From the NCBI GenBank assembly GCA_003599145.1, contig QZIT01000006.1, positions 62,001 through 126,000 on the forward strand: a stretch of 64,000 bases of DNA. The letters are read 5' to 3'. Source of the stretch: Candidatus Woesearchaeota archaeon. Lineage in GTDB: Archaea; Nanobdellota; Nanobdellia; Woesearchaeales; UBA9642. The notes under the pieces were generated by a model. The model saw only the letters and a list, made by a program, of their open reading frames with translations. It was not told where the DNA came from and ran no database searches. This document shows, one piece after another, positions 44,379 to 51,585 of the stretch. A program made the position numbers and the translations under genes. The stretch's first letter is position 1; every line of letters begins with the position of its first letter.

Positions 44379-45110
44379 ATGATGCTCGAAATAAAAAATT
44401 TGCATGTCTCTGTTGATGGGAAAGAAATCTTAAAAGGGTTGAATTTGTCTTTGGAACCAGGGGTTAATGCACTGATGGGTCCTAATGGCTCAGGAAAAAG
44501 TACGCTTGCCAATACGTTGCTGGGACATCCGAATTATGAAGTGACTGCGGGGCAGATTTTGTTCAAAGAAGAAGACATTACAAAACTTTCTCCTGATGAA
44601 CGCGCAAAGAAGGGATTGTTTTTGTCTTTTCAGTATCCTCATGAAATTTCAGGAGTCACTATTTCAAATTTTTTAAGATCCGCCTATAATGCAGTTACCG
44701 GAAAGAAAGTTTCCATTCTCGACTTTCACGATATCTTAGAAAAGAACATGAGCGTGTTAAAAATGGATAAGGCGTTTGCAAAACGCTATCTTAATGAGGG
44801 CTTTTCAGGCGGTGAAAAAAAGCGCTCTGAAATCTTGCAATTGCTGGTTTTAAATCCTTCTCTTGCCATTCTCGATGAAACCGATTCAGGCCTTGATATT
44901 GATGCCTTGCGTGCTGTTAGTGAAGGTGTCAATGCATTCATGAAAAAAGACAAATGCATTTTAATCATCACTCATTACAAAAGGATTTTAGAGCTTATCC
45001 ATCCTGATAGATTGTTTATTTTAATAGAGGGCAAAATTGCGTTATCTGGTACAGGAGAGCTTGTTGACCATCTCGAAGAAAAAGGTTATGGGTGGATAGA
45101 GAAGGATTAG
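44379..45110 (+). CDS. sufC: Fe-S assembly ATPase SufC
   Basis: About 243 residues; ATG ATG at 44379/44382 follows AAGGTGA. Walker A GPNGSGKST, signature SGGEKKRSEIL, Walker B LAILDETDSGLD. ABC-type ATPase of the SufBCD complex. It is last in the operon, whereas in most bacteria sufC is next to sufB. Confidence 0.95.
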   Translation: MMLEIKNLHVSVDGKEILKGLNLSLEPGVNALMGPNGSGKSTLANTLLGHPNYEVTAGQILFKEEDITKLSPDERAKKGLFLSFQYPHEISGVTISNFLRSAYNAVTGKKVSILDFHDILEKNMSVLKMDKAFAKRYLNEGFSGGEKKRSEILQLLVLNPSLAILDETDSGLDIDALRAVSEGVNAFMKKDKCILIITHYKRILELIHPDRLFILIEGKIALSGTGELVDHLEEKGYGWIEKD

Positions 45111-45511
45111 CGATAAATAGGAATGACAATGCGCTCTCTGGGCATTTCCATGCTGAACGGTTCGGGTTTCATGCCTTTAACGGTCCATTCTGGCTTTTTT
45201 CCATAGATTTCTTCCCAAAGCCCCAAGATGCGCTCTCCAAAAAAGCCGGGATGCCATTGCGACTGAACAATTTCTGCATTCTTTATTCCCGTAATCCTAT
45301 AGGTATTATCTCCTATTGGTTGGAAAGCAATGTCAGTCACTACGGCTTTTGTGGTCACTTCTTGGTATGGCCATCCATGCCATCGTTTATGGCTTTGATC
45401 TTGGGGAGAATCTATCCATACTGCAAGTGCAACCAGATTGTCTAAATTAACATTGTCAATTCTCGAATACTTTCCTTCTTGCACCTGCTTTACTATTGCT
45501 TGCATATCCAT
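45107..45511 (-). CDS. Hypothetical protein, 134 aa
   Basis: A soluble protein with several Trp/His/Pro residues (KRWHGWPYQEV, SQWHPGFFGER) and no recognised family. It overlaps the convergent sufC by 4 nt. Confidence 0.65.
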   Translation of the reverse strand: MDMQAIVKQVQEGKYSRIDNVNLDNLVALAVWIDSPQDQSHKRWHGWPYQEVTTKAVVTDIAFQPIGDNTYRITGIKNAEIVQSQWHPGFFGERILGLWEEIYGKKPEWTVKGMKPEPFSMEMPRERIVIPIYR

Positions 45512-45587
45512 AATGCTGAAACTATCTTGGCCCTTTTAAATTTTCTCTTTCACAATCTTTATTAATAACCTCTTTATACTTATTTTT

Positions 45588-46511
45588 ATGGAAAAAGTCG
45601 TTATTTTAGGTTCAGGAGTTGCAGGATTAACAGCGGCAATCTATGCAGCGAGAGCTGAACTCTCTCCCTTGGTGTTGACAGGCAATGAGGACGGCGGGCA
45701 ATTAACATTGACAACGACCGTTGAAAATTTTCCTGGATTTCCTGAGGGCATTTTAGGCTCTGAACTGGTTGAGCAGTTAAAAAAGCAATCACAAAAATTT
45801 GGAGCAAGAATAAAAGTTGCCCATGCAGCTGATTTTCACGTTAAAGACGGATTTGTTGAGATAGTCACTGATGAAGAAACCATACAGACAGTTACGTTAA
45901 TTATTGCGACAGGCGCAAGTGCTCGCTGGTTGGGAATTCCTTCTGAAAAGCAATTTATGGGTCGGGGAATTCATACCTGCGCAACGTGCGATGGCTTTTT
46001 TTACAAGGATAAAACCATCATGGTTATTGGCGGTGGCGACAGTGCCTGTGAAGAATCAAATTTCTTAACCAAATTTGCAAAAAAAGTCTACGTGGTGCAT
46101 AGAAGAGACGAGTTAAAAGCAAGCAAGATTATGCAGGAACGATTGTTTAAAAACCCAAAAATTGAAATGATTTGGAATGCCGAAGTGCATGAAGTCAAAG
46201 GAGATAGCTCTGTCAAAAGTGCTGTTTTAAAAGACACCGTTACAGGGGATTTAAAAGAGCATACTATTGATGGCATATTTCTCGCTATTGGTCATGTTCC
46301 TAATACGGCAATCTTTGAAGGCAAGATTAATTTGGATAAAGGTTTTATTATTACTGATAGACGATTGCACACAAATGTTCCTGGTGTTTTTGCAGCAGGC
46401 GATGTGCAGGATTTTATCTATAAGCAGGCAGTTACTGCTGCCGGAACTGGTTGTCAGGCTGCAATGGAAGCAGAAAAATATTATTCACACTGGAAAGAGT
46501 CTAAAGAGTAA
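45588..46511 (+). CDS. trxB: Thioredoxin reductase
   Basis: 307 residues. FAD loop VILGSGVAGLTAAIYAARAE, redox pair Cys131-Cys134 (CATCDGFF), NAD(P)H loop VIGGGDSACEE, and C-terminal FAD motif VFAAGDVQDF. It regenerates thioredoxin-like proteins and so supports the PrxQ at 36266. CTTTATACTT about 25 nt upstream of the ATG fits a leaderless transcript. Confidence 0.95.
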   Translation: MEKVVILGSGVAGLTAAIYAARAELSPLVLTGNEDGGQLTLTTTVENFPGFPEGILGSELVEQLKKQSQKFGARIKVAHAADFHVKDGFVEIVTDEETIQTVTLIIATGASARWLGIPSEKQFMGRGIHTCATCDGFFYKDKTIMVIGGGDSACEESNFLTKFAKKVYVVHRRDELKASKIMQERLFKNPKIEMIWNAEVHEVKGDSSVKSAVLKDTVTGDLKEHTIDGIFLAIGHVPNTAIFEGKINLDKGFIITDRRLHTNVPGVFAAGDVQDFIYKQAVTAAGTGCQAAMEAEKYYSHWKESKE

Positions 46512-46554
46512 TTTGAAGGAAAAGGCATATAAATAACCAAAACATTCTCAAATC

Positions 46555-46704
46555 ATGAAGTGCAACATCTGCAGTGCAAAAATAGAACAGACGTTTCTAG
46601 AAAAGATAAACGGCGCCTATATGAAGGTAAAAGGCAAGCAAAAAGTAATTTGTCCTGTTTGTCAGAAACAGTACAGCAAAGAAGAGCTGCTTGCAAAGCT
46701 ATAA
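46555..46704 (+). CDS. Zinc-ribbon miniprotein, 49 aa
   Basis: ORF from ATG 46555 to TAA 46702-46704; it begins MKCNICSAKIEQTFLEKING and has a second pair in VICPVCQKQY, giving CxxC-x~30-CxxC, a zinc ribbon. CATATAAAT about 25-30 nt upstream is a TATA box for a leaderless start. The opposite-strand ORF here is a shadow. Similar small ribbons occur widely in archaea with unknown function. Confidence 0.75.
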   Translation: MKCNICSAKIEQTFLEKINGAYMKVKGKQKVICPVCQKQYSKEELLAKL

Positions 46705-46743
46705 CAATAAACTTTATAATAGTCTTCTTTTTCTTATAACCAT

Positions 46744-46861
46744 GCCTCTGTAGCATAGTAGCTATTGCGTCGGTTTCGTACATAGCGACTAACGTCGCAA
46801 GCTTTTGACGCTATCGCATCAAAAGAACCGAAGGTCGGGAGTGCAACTCTCCCCAGAGGCT
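46744..46861 (+). tRNA. tRNA-Thr (anticodon CGT) with 45-nt intron, atypical D and T loops
   Basis: Acceptor GCCTCTG (46744-46750) pairs with CAGAGGC (46854-46860), discriminator T. Anticodon stem TCGGT/ACCGA, loop TTCGTA + A with anticodon CGT (46777-46779). The intron is 46781-46825 at the 37/38 site, with an ATAGCG/CGCTAT helix. T arm GGGAG-TGCAACT-CTCCC. Two oddities: the D loop (TAGTAGCTAT, 3-bp GCA/TGC stem) lacks the G18-G19 pair of bases, and the T loop has G at 55 instead of T. It may still fold, or it may be decaying. Confidence 0.82.
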
Positions 46862-46899
46862 TTCACAATCTTTATAACTCCAAAATAAGTTCTTCCATA

Positions 46900-47622
46900 A
46901 TGCAAGATCCTCGAGAAGTTTCATACAGAGCAGATGAACATACTGCAGTCATAACGCAAGTTCTTGCAGAATCTCATTTAAAACCGTATAATATCTTCTT
47001 GCATGCAGATGTTAAAGGGAAAAAAGTTGCTGATCTTGGCTGTGGTGACGGAACTATTGCAAGAATGTGCATTGATAGAGGTGCAGAGTACGTTTTAGGC
47101 ATTGATGGAAAAGCAGATATGATTCAGCTTGCTTCCCAAATGAGTTTAGCGTATAGAAGAAAAATCCATTTTCAGCAGAAGTTCATTGAAGATGTTGTTG
47201 GTGATGGTTACTATGATATTGCCGTTTTATCATATCTCTTAAACAATGCACAAACGTTTGAGCAATTAGTAAGGCAGTGCAAAAGCACGTTTTCACTTTT
47301 GAAAAAAGGAGGCGTTGCCGTTGTCTATAACAATAATCCTTGGGACATTGTAGGTGGAGATTTTATGCAATACGGTTTTAGAAAAACGCTTACAGGATTA
47401 ACAGAAGGCTCTCCTATTCTTTTTGATTACAGGCCTATTATGACTGATGATATTGTAAATTATTACTTCAGCCCAGAACAACATGAAACTGCGTTCAGCA
47501 TGGCAGGCTTTTCTGAATTTGCATGGAAGCCATTGCAGTTGCCCGATGCAAATCCCTTCTGGCATGATTATTTTAACAGAGAGCATCTGCCTGTTATCTG
47601 CATGGTTGCAAAAAACATTTAA
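46900..47622 (+). CDS. Class I SAM-dependent methyltransferase
   Basis: 240 residues. SAM site VADLGCGDGTIARM and VLGIDGKADMIQLA, with YDIAVLSYLLNN as motif IV. Substrate unknown. CTTTATAACT about 25 nt upstream of the ATG; the promoter lies just beyond the tRNA-Thr. Confidence 0.85.
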   Translation: MQDPREVSYRADEHTAVITQVLAESHLKPYNIFLHADVKGKKVADLGCGDGTIARMCIDRGAEYVLGIDGKADMIQLASQMSLAYRRKIHFQQKFIEDVVGDGYYDIAVLSYLLNNAQTFEQLVRQCKSTFSLLKKGGVAVVYNNNPWDIVGGDFMQYGFRKTLTGLTEGSPILFDYRPIMTDDIVNYYFSPEQHETAFSMAGFSEFAWKPLQLPDANPFWHDYFNREHLPVICMVAKNI

Positions 47623-47670
47623 ACAGCAATCATTCTTTGAGCATAGGGAGATATTTATCTTTGAGAAAAA

Positions 47671-48459
47671 TTATCTATAGGCTTTTATTATTTTTGGCAA
47701 TTCTGATGGGTGATCTATGATATGTGTGAAATGTATTGTTCCTGAATCGTTAGCACTATACCCTTTTTCTAGCACTGCTCTTCCTTCAAATCCCCACGCT
47801 GCGCCTATGGTAATCAATGTTTCAGAATTTATCCCACCATGTCTTCTAATATCGTATGATGCTCTTAAATCTCCGATGGTGTCTCCTAAATGGAATGTTG
47901 TTCTGCCCTCTGAACCTAATATGTGTAACATGAGTGCTACTGACACTTTAGAGGGTTTATGTAATGCTGCTGAGTTACCACTACCCTCAAAATTATGGAG
48001 TGTTTCAGCTGTACAATACGAATCGAATAAATAGTCTATTCCAAATCTGACTAAGTCTGGGTATATGGATTTCCAGCTATTGGTAGTATTTATTGCAAGT
48101 CGCATTGTTTGATTTCTGCTAGAATTAGCGTTTAGTCTTCCTAATTTCCATACATCTATTAACGCTTGTTCTATTCCGTCATACATTTCTACAGGGTTTG
48201 TTGCTTTGAAATGATCGTATGCAGGCCATACTGGGTGTTGAGGGTTGCTCATTTCACATGGCAATCCGAATGCGTCATAAACTCCCTGTGCACTTTTTTC
48301 ACTAATTATTTTATTGTATACGGCTAAGAACTCTTCCAGCGTGTCATACGTAAACTCTATATTATTCTGTCTTGCCCATTCACGAAACCATTTAAATTGT
48401 CTTTCAGGAGTTTTGGCTATTACTCCGTCCCAGTCTATTAATCCACCTTGAAGCCCCAT
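47671..48459 (-). CDS. HAD-superfamily hydrolase
   Basis: 262 residues from the ATG ending at 48459 (MGLQGGLIDWDGVIAKT), favoured by GTTTATAAATG about 30 nt upstream. Motif I is DWDGV (Asp9, Asp11), motif II LAINTTN, motif III Lys in HKPSK, motif IV LGDTIGDLRAS, so catalysis is plausible. A helical cap lies between 20 and 110. Probably a phosphatase; substrate unknown. Confidence 0.82.
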   Translation of the reverse strand: MGLQGGLIDWDGVIAKTPERQFKWFREWARQNNIEFTYDTLEEFLAVYNKIISEKSAQGVYDAFGLPCEMSNPQHPVWPAYDHFKATNPVEMYDGIEQALIDVWKLGRLNANSSRNQTMRLAINTTNSWKSIYPDLVRFGIDYLFDSYCTAETLHNFEGSGNSAALHKPSKVSVALMLHILGSEGRTTFHLGDTIGDLRASYDIRRHGGINSETLITIGAAWGFEGRAVLEKGYSANDSGTIHFTHIIDHPSELPKIIKAYR

Positions 48460-48611
48460 GTAATGCAGTATTAAGAACTCATTTATAAACTTTATCCTAC
48501 TGTTCAATGGTAACACTTAAGGAATCGTGGGCTTATAGGGAAAATTGCATAACAATGCCGAGCTTTTTTTAAAATAATAAAGCATTTAAACATAATAACA
48601 TCTTTTAAACT

Positions 48612-49328
48612 ATGTACGCAGTCATTACAGGAGCAAGCACAGGCATAGGAAAAGCCATTGCCATGGAATTATCAAAGAAAGCTACGGTTATCATAACGTA
48701 TAACAAAAGCGAAAAAGAAGCAGATGCTGTTTGCAAACTCATCGCATCAAAAGGCGGAAAAGCATTCAAAATAAAAGCAGATTTAAGAAATGAAACTGAA
48801 AGGGTAAAATTAAAAAATGAAATAGTGAAAATAACCAAACAAGTAGATGTTCTTGTTAATAATGCAGGTATTTTTCTTGACGATGGCCCAGATGTTTCAG
48901 ATAAGGATTTGCAGGATTACTTTGCACTGCATGCTATTGCAACAGCAAGAATGTGTTCATTGCTAAAGCCATTTTTAACTAAAAACGCTTCTATTATCAA
49001 TATTGCTTCTATTCATGGAATGTTGGCAAGGCCTCATGCATTAGGCTATTGCGCAAGCAAGGCAGCTGTTCATGCTATAACTCAGGCGTTAGCCCAGGAA
49101 TATGCTCCTATTAGAGTAAATACGTTAAGTCCTGGTCCTGTTGATACGCCTATGTGGGCTGAGGACGATAAAAAAACAATAGCTGATGTTGCCAAAAGAA
49201 CGTTATTAAAAAGATTTGCAAAGCCAGAAGAAATTGCCAAAGTTGTTTCCTTTTTAGCTTTTGATGCAATGTATATAACAGGTTCTAACATTGTTGCAGA
49301 CGGCGGAGCTTTGCTGTATAGAGAATAA
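48612..49328 (+). CDS. Short-chain dehydrogenase/reductase (FabG-like)
   Basis: 238 residues. NAD(P) loop TGASTGIG, NNAG motif (LVNNAGIF), catalytic Tyr146 and Lys150 (GYCASKAAV), and LSPGPVDTPMW. It resembles 3-oxoacyl-ACP reductases, but no fatty-acid genes are near, so the substrate is unknown. TATA-like sequence precedes the ATG. Confidence 0.9.
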   Translation: MYAVITGASTGIGKAIAMELSKKATVIITYNKSEKEADAVCKLIASKGGKAFKIKADLRNETERVKLKNEIVKITKQVDVLVNNAGIFLDDGPDVSDKDLQDYFALHAIATARMCSLLKPFLTKNASIINIASIHGMLARPHALGYCASKAAVHAITQALAQEYAPIRVNTLSPGPVDTPMWAEDDKKTIADVAKRTLLKRFAKPEEIAKVVSFLAFDAMYITGSNIVADGGALLYRE

Positions 49329-49329
49329 A

Positions 49330-49381
49330 TTTATAAATCGCAAAATACTTCCGCAGTCATGGCAGACTTAAGCAATCTCGT
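49330..49381 (+). repeat. 52-nt direct repeat, copy 1 (promoter and start of unknown gene A)
   Basis: Identical to 49985-50036. It covers the TATA box (TTTATAAATC), the leader and the first 23 nt of coding sequence (MADLSNL). It marks a tandem duplication of a whole transcription unit. Confidence 0.92.
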
Positions 49382-49967
49382 GTATATTGGTCTTGATCCA
49401 ACAGAACCTGATACAACAGAAGAATGGCACATTGATTTTACTCTTAGAGAATCAACTTCGCGAGCACGTTTTGTTTTTAATGGCGATTTTTTAATGCCTA
49501 AGGGTTATGAACAGGCAATAGATGTTTTTTATGATTTATGGAAAAACGGAAGGTTTCATCTCAATCTTAGAAACTTTGGTGAACGACTTTACCTTGATTA
49601 TCAAATAGCATTATCCCCTTTTTTCTGCATAGAGGCATCGTTTCCTGATGATAATAGTCCTGTTTTTTTTGAAATTGCTGCGTTGATGCCTGCTCTGAAA
49701 ACAGGTTTTTTTGTAGATTATAAGCCTGATTATGATAGAACCCTTGTTCAAGACTTAACTGAGCCTGTTTATGATTATCCTCTTACAAGTCATTATGCTG
49801 ATAGGCCTCTCTATCTAAGCAAGATGTCAAATGCACTTTTAGAAACTGCTGAAGTACAGGACTTGCTCTGTAAAAAGCCAAAATTCTTGATGACTGACTC
49901 TGTTAAGATAATTTCTCCAGAAGGACATGTTTACAGACCGGTTACTAACAAAGTTATATATTTATAA
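49359..49967 (+). CDS. Hypothetical protein A of tandem pair
   Basis: 202 residues with no recognised family. Shared landmarks with the next gene: MADLSNLVY, FxMPxGYEQAxxVFYxLWK, ALxPALKxGFFxDYKPDYD, and a C-terminal 'VQDxL ... KIxSPxGxxY'. The two are paralogues by tandem duplication, with the promoter region copied exactly while the bodies have diverged. Confidence 0.8.
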   Translation: MADLSNLVYIGLDPTEPDTTEEWHIDFTLRESTSRARFVFNGDFLMPKGYEQAIDVFYDLWKNGRFHLNLRNFGERLYLDYQIALSPFFCIEASFPDDNSPVFFEIAALMPALKTGFFVDYKPDYDRTLVQDLTEPVYDYPLTSHYADRPLYLSKMSNALLETAEVQDLLCKKPKFLMTDSVKIISPEGHVYRPVTNKVIYL

Positions 49968-49984
49968 ATTTCGCATAGGCAATC

Positions 49985-50036
49985 TTTATAAATCGCAAAA
50001 TACTTCCGCAGTCATGGCAGACTTAAGCAATCTCGT
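49985..50036 (+). repeat. 52-nt direct repeat, copy 2 (promoter and start of unknown gene B)
   Basis: Second copy of the repeat at 49330-49381, in the same place relative to the start codon of the second gene. Confidence 0.92.
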
Positions 50037-50601
50037 TTATGAACCTTCAGAAGGAGACTTGGAAGCATGGAATATTGACTTTGAATTGCTTATTCCTAAC
50101 GATCTCCAACGTCATCGTTTTCAAGGCAGGTTTTTTATGCCTGAAGGTTATGAACAGGCATTAGCAGTTTTTTATCAGTTATGGAAAGAGCCAAGAAAGC
50201 ATTTTAAGTGGAGTATGTTAGGATTTGAGCGAGCTTCTCTTCCTTATTTTATGGAAACTCCTTTTTTTAGAATTGAAGCGCAATATTTAGATAGCGGAAC
50301 AGAAGCTTATTTTGAAGTTGCAGCGTTGAAGCCTGCATTGAAAAAAGGATTTTTTGCAGATTATAAGCCGGATTATGATAATACTTGGTATAAAACTGAG
50401 GATTACAATCCAAATCCTTATCCTAGCCATCAAAGCTATGCAAGAAGGCCTATTGTTTTGCTTGATATTTCGAGAATGAGTGAAGAAGTGCAGGATTTTT
50501 TGGCTTTGAAAACAGATCTTGACTTTCTTGGCTGTAAAATTGTTTCGCCTCAGGGCAAAGAATATAAACTCTATTCTGAACTAACATGCTATGAATATTA
50601 G
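50014..50601 (+). CDS. Hypothetical protein B of tandem pair
   Basis: 195 residues from ATG 50014; the frame opens upstream at 49927, but the duplicated start region fixes this ATG. Paralogue of the previous gene (see shared MADLSNLVY and FFADYKPDYD). It is richer in aromatic residues. Function unknown. It overlaps the 3' end of the convergent pseudouridine synthase by 4 nt. Confidence 0.8.
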   Translation: MADLSNLVYEPSEGDLEAWNIDFELLIPNDLQRHRFQGRFFMPEGYEQALAVFYQLWKEPRKHFKWSMLGFERASLPYFMETPFFRIEAQYLDSGTEAYFEVAALKPALKKGFFADYKPDYDNTWYKTEDYNPNPYPSHQSYARRPIVLLDISRMSEEVQDFLALKTDLDFLGCKIVSPQGKEYKLYSELTCYEY

Positions 50602-51329
50602 AAAATCTCTTCCTTTCTAACGTTTCTATACGCTCCTTGTTTCAAGTTTCCTACTTGCAGTTTTCCTATAGAAATTCTTTCCAAAGCAACAACGTAATTG
50701 TTTACTGCTTCCATCATTCTTTTTATTTCCCTTTTCTTGCCTTCTTTTAAGGTTATTTCGATGATGTTTTCTTTTATTTTGTTTATTCTGCAAGGCAGCG
50801 TCTTGTATTTGCTTATTTTCCCATTTTCTTCCATATGAATGATTATTCCTTCTTCTATTTTTCTTATCTCTTCTCCAGTTATTCTTTTCTTCAACTCAAC
50901 TACGTAAGTTTTCTCCACTTTTCCTGGTTCTGTCAGTTTTTTTCCCAAAACACCGTCGTTAGTAATAATCAGCAATCCTGAACTGTCTTCATCCAACCTG
51001 CCAACTGAAAATAAACTGTTTTTCTCTTCTTCACTAACAGTTAACAAAGAAAAAACGCTTTTTTTCCCTAACTGTTTATCCATGGCTGTCAATTTAGAGC
51101 ATAGATAGCCAATAGGCTTGTTGATTATATAATAGAGATGCTCTTTTTTCCTTTGAAGAATTTTATTCTTATACATTACCTGCTTATTCTGGCTAAATTG
51201 ATAGTGTATATCCTTGATAATCTTGCCTTCTATGGCTATTTCGTTGTTTCGTATCGCCTGAATAAGTTCTTTTTTGCTGGAAAACTGCCCTGTTTGGGAT
51301 AAAAACTGGTGTAACCTTATTTTTTTCAT
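50598..51329 (-). CDS. RsuA/RluB/RluE/RluF-family pseudouridine synthase
   Basis: 243 residues. An N-terminal S4 domain (1-60) precedes the catalytic domain with Asp in GRLDEDSSGLLIITNDG, and EGKKREIKRMMEAV later. This family modifies rRNA in bacteria and is rare in archaea, so transfer is likely. Which rRNA site it targets cannot be seen. Confidence 0.92.
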   Translation of the reverse strand: MKKIRLHQFLSQTGQFSSKKELIQAIRNNEIAIEGKIIKDIHYQFSQNKQVMYKNKILQRKKEHLYYIINKPIGYLCSKLTAMDKQLGKKSVFSLLTVSEEEKNSLFSVGRLDEDSSGLLIITNDGVLGKKLTEPGKVEKTYVVELKKRITGEEIRKIEEGIIIHMEENGKISKYKTLPCRINKIKENIIEITLKEGKKREIKRMMEAVNNYVVALERISIGKLQVGNLKQGAYRNVRKEEIF

Positions 51330-51585
51330 AGTATGGTTACTATATACTTATTTATATACTCATCCAAACGCAAAAGTATATGCTTGCTATATGCTAAAAA
51401 AACCATGAAAAATAGACTACTGATATGGTATTTTCTATATTAATATACTAATAACAGCACCAAAAACAGAAAGATTTAAATACTAGTATTGTCTATATAA
51501 TCCTGATATACTAATCTAGTATGTCGCATTTGGGGGAATCACCAAACTATAGGATAAACAAAACTAGCTAAAGCACTGTGAAATC
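51330..51585. promoter_or_regulatory. AT-rich divergent region with two related inverted repeats
   Basis: This 256-nt region separates the pseudouridine synthase from the antiporter. It has AATACTAGTATT (51479-51490, perfect palindrome) and ATACTA-ATC-TAGTAT (51508-51522), plus a direct repeat TATATGCT-TGC-TATATGCT near 51378-51396 and several TATA-like stretches. No ORF. The repeats could be operator sites for the antiporter. Confidence 0.5.

Noticed and set aside
46553-46783. Minus-strand ORF of 76 aa
   Set aside because: Antisense to the zinc-ribbon miniprotein and running into tRNA-Thr; the plus-strand CxxC pairs explain the open frame.
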